DNA from: Streptomyces sp. V2I9
GTDB lineage: Bacteria > Actinomycetota > Actinomycetes > Streptomycetales > Streptomycetaceae
DNA: 64,000 bases
Assembly (NCBI RefSeq): GCF_030817475.1
Contig: NZ_JAUSZJ010000002.1
Location: 2,700,501-2,764,500, forward strand
Direction of reading: 5' to 3'
Shown here: piece after piece, positions 33,018 through 42,216 of the stretch
Numbering within the stretch: position 1 is the stretch's first letter
How the letters are laid out: the number at the start of each line of letters is the position of its first letter
Program-made: the position numbers and the translations under genes
Notes under the pieces: generated by a model
What the model saw: the letters and a program-made list of their open reading frames with translations, nothing else
Databases searched by the model: none
Told to the model about the DNA's origin: nothing

Positions 33018-35606
33018 TCAGCTCGGCAGCACCGGCAGCAGTTCCGGCAGGTGGCCGTCCGAAGCGGTGGCCGCCGCCACGCGTTCGGCCGGGACCTCGC
33101 CGTACAGCGTCGTCCGGGGGCGGGACGGGCGGCCCGCCAGCTCGGCGATGGCCACCAGGTCCTGGACGGAGCGGTACGAGCCGTAACTCGACCCGGCCAT
33201 CCGGGAGATGGTTTCCTCCATCAGCGTGCCGCCCAGGTCGTTCGCGCCCGAGCGGAGCATCTCCGCCGCGCCCTCCGCGCCCAGCTTCACCCAGCTCGTC
33301 TGGATGTTGGTGATGTGCGGGTGGAGAAGGAGCCGTGCCATCGCCGTCACCGCGCGGTTGTCGCGGTCGGTCGGGCCGGGGCGGGCGATACCCGCCAGGT
33401 AGACCGGGGCGTTGGTGTGGATGAAGGGAAGGGTGACGAACTCCGTCAACCCGCCCGTCTCCTGCTGGAGCCGGGCCAGCGTACGGAGGTGGCCGAGCCA
33501 GTGCCGGGGCTGGTCCACGTGCCCGTACATCATCGTGGAGGAGGAGCGGAGGCCGACCTCGTGCGCGGTCCTGATGACCTCCAGCCAGGTGGCCGTGGGC
33601 AGTTTGCCCTTGGTGAGGACCCAGCGGACCTCGTCGTCCAGGATCTCCGCCGCCGTACCGGGGATGGAGTCGAGTCCCGCCTCCTTGGCGGCGGTCAGCC
33701 AGTCGCGGATCGACATCCCGGTGCGGGTCGCGCCGTTGACGACCTCCATGGGCGAGAAGGCGTGCACGTGCATGCCGGGGACGCGTTCCTTCACCGCCCG
33801 CGCGATGTCGAAGTACGCGGTGCCCGGCAGGTCCGGGTGGATGCCGCCCTGCATGCAGACCTCGACCGCGCCGACGTCCCACGCCTGTGCCGCCCGGTCC
33901 GCGACCTGGTCCAGGGAGAGGGTGTACGCGTCGGCGTCCGTACGCCGCTGGGCGAAGGCGCAGAAGCGGCAGCCGGTGTAGCAGACGTTGGTGAAGTTGA
34001 TGTTCCGCGTGACGATGTACGTGACGTCGTCGCCGACCACGTCCTTCCGCAACGCGTCCGCGATCCGGCACAGTTCGTCCAGCGCCGGGCCGTCCGTGTG
34101 GAGCAGGGCGAGCGCCTGGTCGTCGGTGAGCTTCGTCGGGTCGTCGGCGGCCTGGCCGAGCGCCTGGCGGACGTCGCCGTCGATGCGGGACGGGACCATG
34201 CCGGGGGCCGCCGCCTCGCGGAGCGCCCCCCAGTCCCCGTACACCTCGTCGAAGTCGTCCCTGCGGTCGCCGGTGCGGCCCTCGGTGTCGATGGTGGCGT
34301 GCAGGTCGGTGCGGCCGGAGGCGGTGAAGCCCTCGTCCGGTTCCTGCCAGGGCAGTCCGGCCGGAATCGCGTCCTCGCGGGCGAGGCCCGTCTCCGGATC
34401 GGCCAGGGCGCGGACGTGCGGGAGGAGCCGGGGGTCGAGCCACGGTTCGCCGCGCTGGATGAACTCCGGGTAGATGGTCAGGCGTTCGCGGAGCCGGAAG
34501 CCCGACTCCGCGGTGCGCTCCGCCAGTTCGTCGATGTGCGGCCAGGGGCGCTCGGGGTTGACGTGATCGGGGGTGAGCGGCGAGACCCCGCCCCAGTCGT
34601 CGATCCCCGCGCCGATGAGGAGCGCGTACTCGGCGTCCACGAGGTTCGGCGGGGCCTGGATGCGGGCGGACGGGCCGAGGATGTGCCGGGCCACCGCGAT
34701 GGCGGCGGCCAGCTCCTCCGACTCGGCGTCGGGCATCCCGCGCATCGCCGTGTCCGGCTTGGCACGGAAGTTCTGCACGATGACTTCCTGGATGCCGTGG
34801 TAGGCGCGGGCCGTCTTCCGCAGCTCGAAGAGGGAGTCGGCGCGCTCCTCGTACGACTCCCCGATCCCGATCAGGATGCCGGTGGTGAACGGCACGTTGG
34901 AACGTCCCGCGTCCTCCAGCACCCGCAGCCGTACGGCCGGTTCCTTGTCCGGGGAGCCGTGGTGCGGCCCGCCGGGCTCGGACCACAGGCGGGTCGCCGT
35001 CGTCTCCAGCATCATCCCCATCGAGGGGGCGACCGGCTTGAGGCGCTGGAGGTCGGTCCACGTCATCACACCGGGGTTGAGGTGGGGCAGCAGGCCCGTC
35101 TCCTCCAGGACCCGGATCGCCATCGCCCGTACGTACGCGAGCGTGTCGTCGTACCCCTCCGCCTCCAGCCACTCCCGCGCCTCGGGCCAGCGGTCCTCGG
35201 GGCGGTCCCCGAGCGTGAACAGCGCTTCCTTGCAGCCCATCGCCGCGCCCTCGCGGGCGATCGTCAGCACCTCGTCGGGCGACAGGAACATGCCGTGCCC
35301 GGCACGGCGGAGCTTGCCGGGCACGGTGACGAAGGTGCAGTAGTGGCACCGGTCGCGGCAGAGGCGGGTGAGCGGGATGAAGACCTTGCGGGAGTAGGTG
35401 ATCACACCCGGTCGGCCCGCGGCCTCCAGTCCCGCGTCCCGCACCCGGGCCGCGGAGGCCGCGAGGTCCGTCAGATCGTCGCCGCGCGCCTGGAGCAGGA
35501 CGGCGGCCTCGGTCACGTCGAGCGCGACACCGTCACGGGCCCGTTTGAGTGCGCGCCGCATGGCGTTGGTGGTCGGGCGTCCGCTCTGAGGATCGGGATC
35601 GGTCAT
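33018..35606 (-). CDS. fbiC: bifunctional 7,8-didemethyl-8-hydroxy-5-deazariboflavin (FO) synthase
   Basis: An 862-residue two-domain radical SAM enzyme that makes FO, the chromophore of coenzyme F420, from tyrosine and a ribityl-pyrimidine. The N-terminal CofG domain has the [4Fe-4S] motif CRDRCHYC (~83-90). The C-terminal CofH domain has CYTGCRFC (~535-545). Both lie in (beta/alpha) barrels followed by conserved [16 protein letters not shown] (CofH). Full length for actinobacterial FbiC. ATG at 35606; the gene is followed closely by the methyltransferase. An F420-type luciferase-like oxidoreductase is 3 kb away. Confidence 0.96.
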   Translation of the reverse strand: MTDPDPQSGRPTTNAMRRALKRARDGVALDVTEAAVLLQARGDDLTDLAASAARVRDAGLEAAGRPGVITYSRKVFIPLTRLCRDRCHYCTFVTVPGKLRRAGHGMFLSPDEVLTIAREGAAMGCKEALFTLGDRPEDRWPEAREWLEAEGYDDTLAYVRAMAIRVLEETGLLPHLNPGVMTWTDLQRLKPVAPSMGMMLETTATRLWSEPGGPHHGSPDKEPAVRLRVLEDAGRSNVPFTTGILIGIGESYEERADSLFELRKTARAYHGIQEVIVQNFRAKPDTAMRGMPDAESEELAAAIAVARHILGPSARIQAPPNLVDAEYALLIGAGIDDWGGVSPLTPDHVNPERPWPHIDELAERTAESGFRLRERLTIYPEFIQRGEPWLDPRLLPHVRALADPETGLAREDAIPAGLPWQEPDEGFTASGRTDLHATIDTEGRTGDRRDDFDEVYGDWGALREAAAPGMVPSRIDGDVRQALGQAADDPTKLTDDQALALLHTDGPALDELCRIADALRKDVVGDDVTYIVTRNINFTNVCYTGCRFCAFAQRRTDADAYTLSLDQVADRAAQAWDVGAVEVCMQGGIHPDLPGTAYFDIARAVKERVPGMHVHAFSPMEVVNGATRTGMSIRDWLTAAKEAGLDSIPGTAAEILDDEVRWVLTKGKLPTATWLEVIRTAHEVGLRSSSTMMYGHVDQPRHWLGHLRTLARLQQETGGLTEFVTLPFIHTNAPVYLAGIARPGPTDRDNRAVTAMARLLLHPHITNIQTSWVKLGAEGAAEMLRSGANDLGGTLMEETISRMAGSSYGSYRSVQDLVAIAELAGRPSRPRTTLYGEVPAERVAAATASDGHLPELLPVLPS

Positions 35607-35849
35607 GAACCGAGCATACGAGCGAGGCGTGCGCGCCGGACGGGCGCATCGGTCCGGGACCGGGCCCGGACCTGCTCGTTCCGGTACGACCGTGCCCCGC
35701 GCGGGGGCCGCACGGACCCCGGCGCGAGCCGGCTGCGCGGCCCGGCGCGGACCGCCGATGCCCCCGCTCTCACCCCTGGCTCACCCGTGCGGGCCGACTC
35801 ACCCGGAGGGTCGGCCGCCCACGGCGTTCGCACGCCTAAGGTCGGGACG

Positions 35850-36611
35850 ATGATGGAAACGATCGTCCTCGGCATCGGCGAAACCCTCGTACGCGACGAC
35901 CGGCGGTGGTCCTCCTGGGCCGGCTGGCTCGGCGTTCCCCCGCACACCCTCAGCGCCCTGGTGGGCGCGGCCGTCGCCCAGGGCCGCGACGCGACCGACG
36001 CGTTGCGCACCCTGCGGCCCGACATGGACGTCGAGGAGGCCGGCCGGGCCCGCGCCGCCGCCGGACGCGGGGAGCACCTCGACGAGTCGGACCTGTACCA
36101 GGACGTCCGTCCCGCGCTCGGCGAACTGCGGGCGGCGGGCTTCCGGGTCGTGGTGGCGGGCAACGGCACGGTCCGGGCCGGGGAACTGCTGCGGGCGCTG
36201 GACCTGCCCGCCGACCTGGTGGTCACCTCGGCCGAGTGGGGCGTGCGGAAGCCGGACCCGGCGTTCTTCGCCCGCGTGGCCGAGGCGGCCGACGCGCCTT
36301 CGGAGGCGACCCTGTACGTGGGCGACCACCCGGCCGACGACCTGTTCCCGGCCGCCGCGGCGGGGCTGCGGACGGCGCACCTGCGGCGGGGACCGTACGG
36401 GCACTGGTGGGCGGACCACCCGGACGTGGTGGAGGCGGCGGACTTCCGCGTCGACGCACTGACGGAACTGGCGGGGCTGATGGGGCCGGTGGGGCGGGCC
36501 GGGGCGGATACGGCGCGCGCTCCGGGGGCCGCGAGGACGGCGAATGCGGCGGAGGCAGCGGGGACTTCGCGGGAGGGCGCCCGGCGCGGGGCGTTGCGGT
36601 CGGTGCGGTAG
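35850..36611 (+). CDS. HAD superfamily hydrolase
   Basis: A 253-residue HAD family protein. Motif I is altered: ETIVLGIGETLVRDD has Gly where the nucleophile Asp of DxDGT is usual. Motif II is VVVAGNGT, motif III is WGVRKPDPAFF (Lys), and motif IV is LYVGDHPADDLF. With no motif I Asp visible, phosphatase activity is doubtful; the same change occurs in some HAD-like proteins of streptomycetes. Tandem ATG codons at 35850 and 35853 are both possible starts. The C-terminal ~40 residues are Ala/Gly/Arg-rich tail. Divergent from fbiC. Confidence 0.85.
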   Translation: MMETIVLGIGETLVRDDRRWSSWAGWLGVPPHTLSALVGAAVAQGRDATDALRTLRPDMDVEEAGRARAAAGRGEHLDESDLYQDVRPALGELRAAGFRVVVAGNGTVRAGELLRALDLPADLVVTSAEWGVRKPDPAFFARVAEAADAPSEATLYVGDHPADDLFPAAAAGLRTAHLRRGPYGHWWADHPDVVEAADFRVDALTELAGLMGPVGRAGADTARAPGAARTANAAEAAGTSREGARRGALRSVR

Positions 36612-36839
36612 GGACAGGAGATGCGCGGGGCCAGGGGTACCGCGCCGGCCGTCGTGGCCGGGCCTCCGGGGCGGCGGAAGCACGGTTCGCCGGGTTGCCG
36701 CCTGCCGTAGCCGCAGGACAGGCGGCGGACGGCAGGCGGCGGACGACTGGCGGCGAGCACCGGCCGGCAGACGGAGAACAGCAGCCCGTAGACGGCAATC
36801 CGTCAGCTGCGGTCGGCAGTCGGCAGTCGGACGAACGGC

Positions 36840-38324
36840 TCAGTCCCGCAGAACGGCCTCCATCACGCTCTTCGCGATCGGCGCGCCGAGGCGGCCACCG
36901 GAGATGTCGGAACGGGAGATGTCCATGTCCGTCGGGTCGATGAACACCGCGACCGCGACCGAGCGGCCGTCGTCCTTCTTGCCGTAGCTGACGAACCAGC
37001 CGTACGGGACCTCGTCGCGGACGTTCACGCCGCGCTGGGCGGTGCCCGTCTTGCCGCCGACCGTCACACCGTCGATCAGGGCGCGCTGGGCGCTGCCCTC
37101 CTTCGCGGTGTGCTCCATCATCTCCTGGACCTTCTTCGCGGTCTCCGGCGAGACGGCCTGGCTCATCTCCATCGGCTCGTTCTTCTCCAGCGTGGAGAGG
37201 TCCGGGCCGCGCAGTTCGTCGACGATGTAGGGCTGCATCAGCTTGCCGTCGTTGGCGAGGGCCGCGGTGACCATCGCCATCTGCATCGGGGTGCTGGTCA
37301 GGCTTCCCTGGCCCATGCCGGTCAGCGCCGTGCCCGGCTTGTCGAGCTTCGGCGGGTAGAGGCTCTTCGTGGCGAGCATGTCGCCGAACTCGTCCGCGTA
37401 CACGTCCTCGTTGAAGCCGAACTTCTCCGCGGTCTCCCGCATGCGGTCCTCGCCGAGTTCGGACGCCGCGTCCAGGAAGACGTTGTTGCAGGAGTACTGC
37501 ATGGCGGTCTTCATCGACGCCTTGTTGCAGACCGCGTCGCCCGCCTCGCTGCCGATCTTGTTCGTGGAGAGCGGCAGGGGGTAGGGCGAGACGGCGTCCG
37601 TCCGGGCGTCCACGTCGGTGACCACGCCGTGCTCCAGCGCCGCGGCGGCCGTGAGGATCTTGAAGGTGGAGCCGGGCGGGTAGGTCTCGCGCAGCGGGCG
37701 GTTGGCCAGCGGCTTGCTCTTCTTCTTCTCCAGGGCCGTGAAGCGGTCGCTCTCCTCGAACGAGATGCCGGCGAAGACCTCGGGGTTGTAGGAGGGCGTG
37801 GAGACCAGCGACAGCACCTTTCCGGTGCGCGGGTCCAGGGCGACCACCGCACCCCGCGCGCCCAGGTCCGTCAGCCCCTTGTAGGCGGCCTTCTGCGCCT
37901 TGGCGTCGATCGTGGTGATCACGTCGCCGCCGCGCCGGGGCTGCCCGGTCAGGACGTCCTTGGCGTGCCGGAAGGCGAAGCGGTCGTCCTGGCCGCTGAG
38001 CACGCTGTCGTACGTACGCTCCAGCAGCGAGGTGCCCCGCGACTGGGAGGCGTACCCGGTGACCGGCGCGTACATCGGGCCGTCCTTGTTGGTCCGGCGG
38101 AACGCGTAGTCGCGGCTGTCGGTCTCCTTCGACCCGGTGATCGCCTTGCCGCCGACGATGATGTCGCCGCGCGGGGTCGAGAACCGTTCGAACCGCACGC
38201 GGGCGTTCTTCTCGTGCTGGGCCAGCTCCTGGCGGTCGACGTGCTGGAGCCAGTTCGCCCGCAGCAGCAGGGCCAGCACCAGCAGCCCGCAGAAGATGGC
38301 TATGTGCCGCAACGGCCTGTTCAT
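36840..38324 (-). CDS. class B penicillin-binding protein (peptidoglycan transpeptidase, PbpA/FtsI-like)
   Basis: A 494-residue single-pass membrane enzyme. The N-terminal helix is IAIFCGLLVLALLLRANWLQ (~8-27). The dimerisation domain carries RFSTPRGDIIV. The transpeptidase domain has PPGSTFKI (catalytic Ser ~221), the SCNN motif (SxN) and GGKTGTAQ (KTG). It cross-links peptidoglycan stem peptides; relatives act in septation or in sporulation. ATG 38324 has GGGGAG 4 bp upstream. It is not adjacent to an FtsW/RodA gene here, unlike the canonical pbpA locus, so it is probably an accessory, development-linked copy. Confidence 0.93.
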   Translation of the reverse strand: MNRPLRHIAIFCGLLVLALLLRANWLQHVDRQELAQHEKNARVRFERFSTPRGDIIVGGKAITGSKETDSRDYAFRRTNKDGPMYAPVTGYASQSRGTSLLERTYDSVLSGQDDRFAFRHAKDVLTGQPRRGGDVITTIDAKAQKAAYKGLTDLGARGAVVALDPRTGKVLSLVSTPSYNPEVFAGISFEESDRFTALEKKKSKPLANRPLRETYPPGSTFKILTAAAALEHGVVTDVDARTDAVSPYPLPLSTNKIGSEAGDAVCNKASMKTAMQYSCNNVFLDAASELGEDRMRETAEKFGFNEDVYADEFGDMLATKSLYPPKLDKPGTALTGMGQGSLTSTPMQMAMVTAALANDGKLMQPYIVDELRGPDLSTLEKNEPMEMSQAVSPETAKKVQEMMEHTAKEGSAQRALIDGVTVGGKTGTAQRGVNVRDEVPYGWFVSYGKKDDGRSVAVAVFIDPTDMDISRSDISGGRLGAPIAKSVMEAVLRD

Positions 38325-38471
38325 TCCACTCCCCACCCGGGCGGGCCCCCGGTCCGCGCGACGTTCCGCCCGACGACCGGGCCCGCGTATGCGATCCCGG
38401 TGATTAAGGATGCCTTGTACGCGCCCCCGGTTGCACCGGCGGCCCCCACGCGGGGGTGGGTATGACCCTCC

Positions 38472-39317
38472 TCACAGGTACGCGGCGTAGGCGTCCAGCG
38501 CCCGCAGGACCTCCGGCTCGTCCGCCGGGGGCAGCTGGAGCACGACTTCCCCGATGCCCAGCTCGGCGTAGTGGGCGAGCTTGCCGGGGGTGGGCCGGAC
38601 CGCGTACGGCACCACGTGGAGGTCTTTCGGGTCGCGCCCGGCCTCCTCCCAGACCGCCCGCAGCTTCGGCAGGGACTCGGAGAGCCCCCGGCCCCCGATG
38701 GGCAGCCAGCCGTCCGCGTACTCCGCGATGTGCGCGAACAGCTTCGGGCCCGCTCCGCCGCCGATCAGCGTGCGCGGCCCGTTGACCGGGCCGCGCGGCC
38801 GCCGGCACGGCTTCGGGTGCGCCTCGCTCGGCTGCACCGAGCCGAACGCGCCCTCGTACCCGGTCGGTTCGTCCGCCCACAGGGCCCGCATCAGCGCCAT
38901 CCGGTCCCGGACCCGGTCCCGGCGCGTCGGCCACTCCACCCCGTGGTCGGCGGCCTCCTCGACGTTCCAGCCGTAGCCGACGCCGAGCGTGAACCGGCCG
39001 CCCGAGAGATGGTCCAGGGTGGCGGCCTGCTTCGCCAGGACGATCGGGTCGTGCTGGGCGACCAGGGTGATGCCGGTGCCCAGCGCCAGCCGCTCGGTGA
39101 CGGCCGCCGCCTGCCCCAGGGCGACGAAGGGGTCGAGCGTGCGGCCGTACTCGCGGGGCAGCTCACCGCCCGCCGGGTACGGCGTGCTCCGACTCACCGG
39201 GATGTGCGTGTGCTCGGGCAGATACAGCCCGCCGAACCCGCGCTGCTCCAGCTCGCGGGCGAGCCTGACCGGGGTCACCGTCTCGTCGGTGAGGAAGATC
39301 GTGGTGGAGATCCGCAT
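38472..39317 (-). CDS. F420-dependent-type LLM class oxidoreductase
   Basis: A 281-residue single-domain (beta/alpha)8 luciferase-like protein. Typical segments are RLARELEQRGFGGLYLPEH, LGTGITLVAQHDPIVLAKQ, LDHLSGGRFTLGVGYGWNVE and PKLFAHIAEYADGW. This sub-group usually uses reduced F420 rather than FMNH2, and fbiC at 33 kb shows the cofactor is made by this genome. The substrate is unknown. ATG 39317 has GAGGTG 6 bp upstream. Divergent from the PHP protein gene across a region with a CCGACGTA/TACGTCGG dyad. Confidence 0.9.
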   Translation of the reverse strand: MRISTTIFLTDETVTPVRLARELEQRGFGGLYLPEHTHIPVSRSTPYPAGGELPREYGRTLDPFVALGQAAAVTERLALGTGITLVAQHDPIVLAKQAATLDHLSGGRFTLGVGYGWNVEEAADHGVEWPTRRDRVRDRMALMRALWADEPTGYEGAFGSVQPSEAHPKPCRRPRGPVNGPRTLIGGGAGPKLFAHIAEYADGWLPIGGRGLSESLPKLRAVWEEAGRDPKDLHVVPYAVRPTPGKLAHYAELGIGEVVLQLPPADEPEVLRALDAYAAYL

Positions 39318-39493
39318 CGAGAACACCTCGTAACACCTCCGGGGTCCGGGTCCTTCTGTACATCGTCGTCCCGCGCGTACGCGCCGTCCTGCACATCGTC
39401 GTCCTGTGTATACGGCGCTCCAGCGTGTACGGGGGCCGTCTCCGCGGCGCCCATCGTGCACGCCGTCCGTCTCCACGCCGTCCCTGCGCTTCA

Positions 39494-39514
39494 CCGACGT
39501 AAGCCGTACGTCGG
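39494..39514. promoter_or_regulatory. 21-bp dyad upstream of PHP-domain gene
   Basis: CCGACGTA (39494-39501) and TACGTCGG (39507-39514) are perfect 8-bp inverted repeats around a 5-bp centre, flanked by a second outer pair GCTTC/GAAGC. It is located 22 bp before the PHP start codon, so it could be an operator or a 5' leader hairpin. No binding protein can be assigned. Confidence 0.5.
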
Positions 39515-39536
39515 CGGAAGCCGGGACCGTGGGGGC

Positions 39537-41228
39537 ATGAACAGCGACCGCGAACCGCGTACACCGGACCAGCCGCCGTCCCTCTCCCCGCCCTCTCCTC
39601 CTCCCTCGTCCTCGCTCCCTCTTCTGCCCGCGACCACCCGGCGCAGCCTCCTCGCCGGGGCCGCCACCGCCGGATGGACGGCGGCGGCCATGAGCTTCGC
39701 CCACGCCGAGGACCGCCCGGAGAACGGGACCGGGACCGGGAACGGGAACGGAAGGGGCAGCGACCCCGACCGCACCTGGACCCTGAGCGGGACGCTGCCG
39801 CCCGGATCGCCGGACTACGTCTACCTCCCCGTCGACGTGCCGTCCGGGGTGGCCGAGATCGGCGTCTCCTACACGTACGGCAGACCGCCCGTGCCGCCCG
39901 GCACGCAGGGCAACGCGCTCGACATCGGCCTCTTCGACGAGCGCGGCACGGCGCTGGGCGGTCGCGGCTTCCGGGGCTGGTCCGGCGGGGCGCGCACCTC
40001 GTTCTTCGTCCGCGCCGACGCCGCCACCCCCGGCTACCTGCCCGGTCCCGTACGCCCCGGCACCTGGCACATCGCCCTGGCCCCCTACACCGTGGCGCCC
40101 GAGGGCCTTCGTTACGAGGTGACCGTCACGCTGCGCTTCGGGGAGGCCGCCCGCACCCCCGCGCCGGTCCATCCGCCCGAGCGGGTCAAGGGGCGTGGCC
40201 GTGCCTGGTACCGGGGCGACTGCCACCTCCACTCCACGCACTCCGACGGGCGGCGCACCCCGGCCGAGGTCGCCGCCGCCGCGCGGGCCGCCGGGCTCGA
40301 CTTCATCAACAGCAGCGAGCACAACACCACCTCCGCGCACGCCGCATGGGACGGGCTCTGGGGCGACGACCTGCTGATTCTGACCGGCGAGGAGATCACC
40401 ACCCGCACCGGGCACGTGCTGGCCGTCGGCACCGACCCCGGCGTCTTCATCGACTGGCGCTACCGGGCCCGCGATCAGCGCTTCGGGCGGTACGCGCGCC
40501 AGGTGCGCCGGGCCGGCGGGCTCGTCGTGCCCGCCCACCCGCACGCCACTTGCATCGGCTGCGCGTGGAAGTTCGGCCTCGCCGAGGCGGACGCGGTCGA
40601 GGTGTGGAACGGCCCCTGGACCCCGGACGACGAGGTCGCCCTCGCGGAGTGGGACAACGCGCTGGGGGCCTCCGTACGGAACGCGGGCGACGGTCCGGGG
40701 CGCTGGCTCCCCGCGATGGGCAACAGCGACGCCCACCGCGAACCGGACCGGGTCGGCCACCCGCAGACCGTCGTCCTGGCCGAGTCGCTGTCGCGGCGGG
40801 CCGTCCTCGCGGGCATCCGGGCGGGCCGGTCCTACCTCGCGGAGTCCGCCGCCCTCTCCCTCTCCTTCGGCGTGACGGACGGGCGCGGCAGGCACGCGGG
40901 CATCGGGGAGCGGCTGCGGGTGGCGGCGGACGCGCCCGTGACCGTACGGCTGGAGGTGTCGGGCGCGGCCGCCGACTGCACGGTGCGCCTGGTCACCGAT
41001 CAGGGGGTGCTGCTGACCGCCCCGCTGCCCGGATCGGGGGCGGGCGTGGTGGAGTGGCGTACGACGCCCGCCCACGGCGCGTACGTACGCGCCGAGGTCC
41101 GGCACGCTCCGACCGTGCCGGGGCTGCCGGGCGCGTTCGCGGCGCTCACCAACCCGGTGTTCCTCGACGCGGAGGACGGCGTGGCGGCCACCGCGGGGCA
41201 CGCCGCGGGTGCTGGTACGGAGCACTGA
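39537..41228 (+). CDS. Tat-exported PHP-domain metallophosphoesterase
   Basis: A 563-residue protein. The Pro/Ser-rich N-terminus leads to a twin-arginine signal (TTRRSLLAGAATAGW ... MSFAHA, ~33-56). A beta-sandwich domain (~70-215) follows. The PHP domain starts at YRGDCHLHSTHSDGRRTP (HxH at ~225-230) and continues with INSSEHNTTSA, ILTGEEITTRTGHVLA, VVPAHPHA and MGNSDAHREPDRVGHPQ, giving the His/Asp/Glu ligands of a trinuclear metal site. It should hydrolyse an extracellular phosphoester, e.g. a teichoic-acid or inositol-type compound. ATG at 39537. Confidence 0.9.
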   Translation: MNSDREPRTPDQPPSLSPPSPPPSSSLPLLPATTRRSLLAGAATAGWTAAAMSFAHAEDRPENGTGTGNGNGRGSDPDRTWTLSGTLPPGSPDYVYLPVDVPSGVAEIGVSYTYGRPPVPPGTQGNALDIGLFDERGTALGGRGFRGWSGGARTSFFVRADAATPGYLPGPVRPGTWHIALAPYTVAPEGLRYEVTVTLRFGEAARTPAPVHPPERVKGRGRAWYRGDCHLHSTHSDGRRTPAEVAAAARAAGLDFINSSEHNTTSAHAAWDGLWGDDLLILTGEEITTRTGHVLAVGTDPGVFIDWRYRARDQRFGRYARQVRRAGGLVVPAHPHATCIGCAWKFGLAEADAVEVWNGPWTPDDEVALAEWDNALGASVRNAGDGPGRWLPAMGNSDAHREPDRVGHPQTVVLAESLSRRAVLAGIRAGRSYLAESAALSLSFGVTDGRGRHAGIGERLRVAADAPVTVRLEVSGAAADCTVRLVTDQGVLLTAPLPGSGAGVVEWRTTPAHGAYVRAEVRHAPTVPGLPGAFAALTNPVFLDAEDGVAATAGHAAGAGTEH

Positions 41229-41282
41229 GAAACGGGAAGGGTCCAAGCACGCGCGGCGGCGGCCGGGCGGGGAGGAGCGGGC

Positions 41283-41765
41283 ATGGGGTCGGCACCACGC
41301 AGGGGACCGGGGCTGGGGTACTTCCTGCTTCCGGCGGGCGGCGCGCTGAGCCTGACCGGTGTGATCACCGGCAACAGCACGTCGGTCGGTCTGAGCTGGA
41401 TCATGTGGGTGCTGAGCATTCTGCTGCTCCTGGGAAACCGTTCGCGCCGCCCGGCCGACCCGCGCGAGCTGGCGGCGGCCGCCGCCGCCGGGGACGCGCG
41501 GGCGGTACGGGGGCTGCGCACGCTCGCCCTGGCCGCACGCGCCGAGGGGCGTCCCGCGGCGGCCGAGCGGATGCTGCGTCAGGCGGTGGAGGCGGGGGAC
41601 GTGGAGTCGATGTGGGAGCTGGGCCGCCTGGTCGAGCAGCGCGAGGGCCTGACGGAGGCGGAGCCGTGGTTGCGGATGGCGGCGGACCACGGCCACCCGG
41701 TGGCGAAGCGGCTGTTCCGCCCGGGTGGCGCACTGCACCCGGACGGGGCGGGGCCGACGGGATAG
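41283..41765 (+). CDS. small membrane protein with Sel1/TPR-like repeats
   Basis: A 160-residue protein. Two hydrophobic helices stand near the N-terminus (GYFLLPAGGALSLTGVITG and SVGLSWIMWVLSILLLLG). They are followed by helical Sel1-like repeats (AAERMLRQAVEAGDVESMWE, then LGRLVEQREGLTEAEPWLRM). Such repeats mediate protein contacts. ATG at 41283, 54 bp downstream of the PHP gene on the same strand, so it is possibly co-transcribed. Function unknown. The downstream region is full of 16-bp tandem repeats. Confidence 0.78.
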   Translation: MGSAPRRGPGLGYFLLPAGGALSLTGVITGNSTSVGLSWIMWVLSILLLLGNRSRRPADPRELAAAAAAGDARAVRGLRTLALAARAEGRPAAAERMLRQAVEAGDVESMWELGRLVEQREGLTEAEPWLRMAADHGHPVAKRLFRPGGALHPDGAGPTG

Positions 41766-41807
41766 GACCAGGCTGGGGGCCCGTCCGCGTACGGACCGTC
41801 CGAGGCC

Positions 41808-41917
41808 GGGCCCGTCCGGGGCAGGGTCCGTCCGGGGCAGGGTCCGTCCGAGGCAGGGTCCGTCCGAGGCAGGGTCCGTCCGAGGCAGGGCGGCGCGGGC
41901 CAGGGCGGCGCGGGCCA
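41808..41917. repeat. 16-bp x5 and 15-bp x2 tandem repeats
   Basis: Five 16-bp units (41808, 41824, 41840, 41856, 41872) of GGG(T/C)CCGTCCG(A/G)GGCA are followed by two 15-bp units GGGCGGCGCGGGCCA (41888, 41903). The last three 16-bp units are identical. The 451-bp gap 41766-42216 also holds an iron box near its 3' end; no gene is seen. Confidence 0.9.
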
Positions 41918-42145
41918 GGGCGGCCCGGCCCTTCCGCCGGGTGCGTTGCTCCGGCATACGAGTTTCCGCGCCGGCCTCGTCGGGAACACCGTCTTCGCCG
42001 CGCCCGTCGGGAACGCAGGCCGGGACCGCGAGCCTCCGGGGGACGAAACACGCGTCCGCCACGGCCGGGAAGGCCCCCGCGGCCCCCACCGTCCACCCAC
42101 CCCCCGGTCGGCGGCAGGATCCAGCCACTCCCCAGTCATCGAAAT

Positions 42146-42164
42146 TCAGGTTAGCCTCACCTAA
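42146..42164 (+). promoter_or_regulatory. iron box (DmdR/IdeR operator) of siderophore-interacting gene
   Basis: TCAGGTTAGCCTCACCTAA matches the streptomycete DmdR1 iron-box consensus TTAGGTTAGGCTCACCTAA at 17 of 19 positions. It sits 53 bp upstream of the start codon of an FAD-binding siderophore-interacting reductase, the expected target class. Repression by Fe2+-loaded DmdR1/IdeR is therefore likely. Confidence 0.88.
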
Positions 42165-42216
42165 AGAAACTCTCTGGTAGTGGGCCGCGAGGCCGGGGCG
42201 AGGCAGGAGACACACC

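Noticed and set aside
32251..35349. Open frame fusing the methyltransferase to upstream sequence
   Set aside because: The upstream part is a shifted frame of fbiC on the same strand; the methyltransferase has its own ribosome site at 32985.
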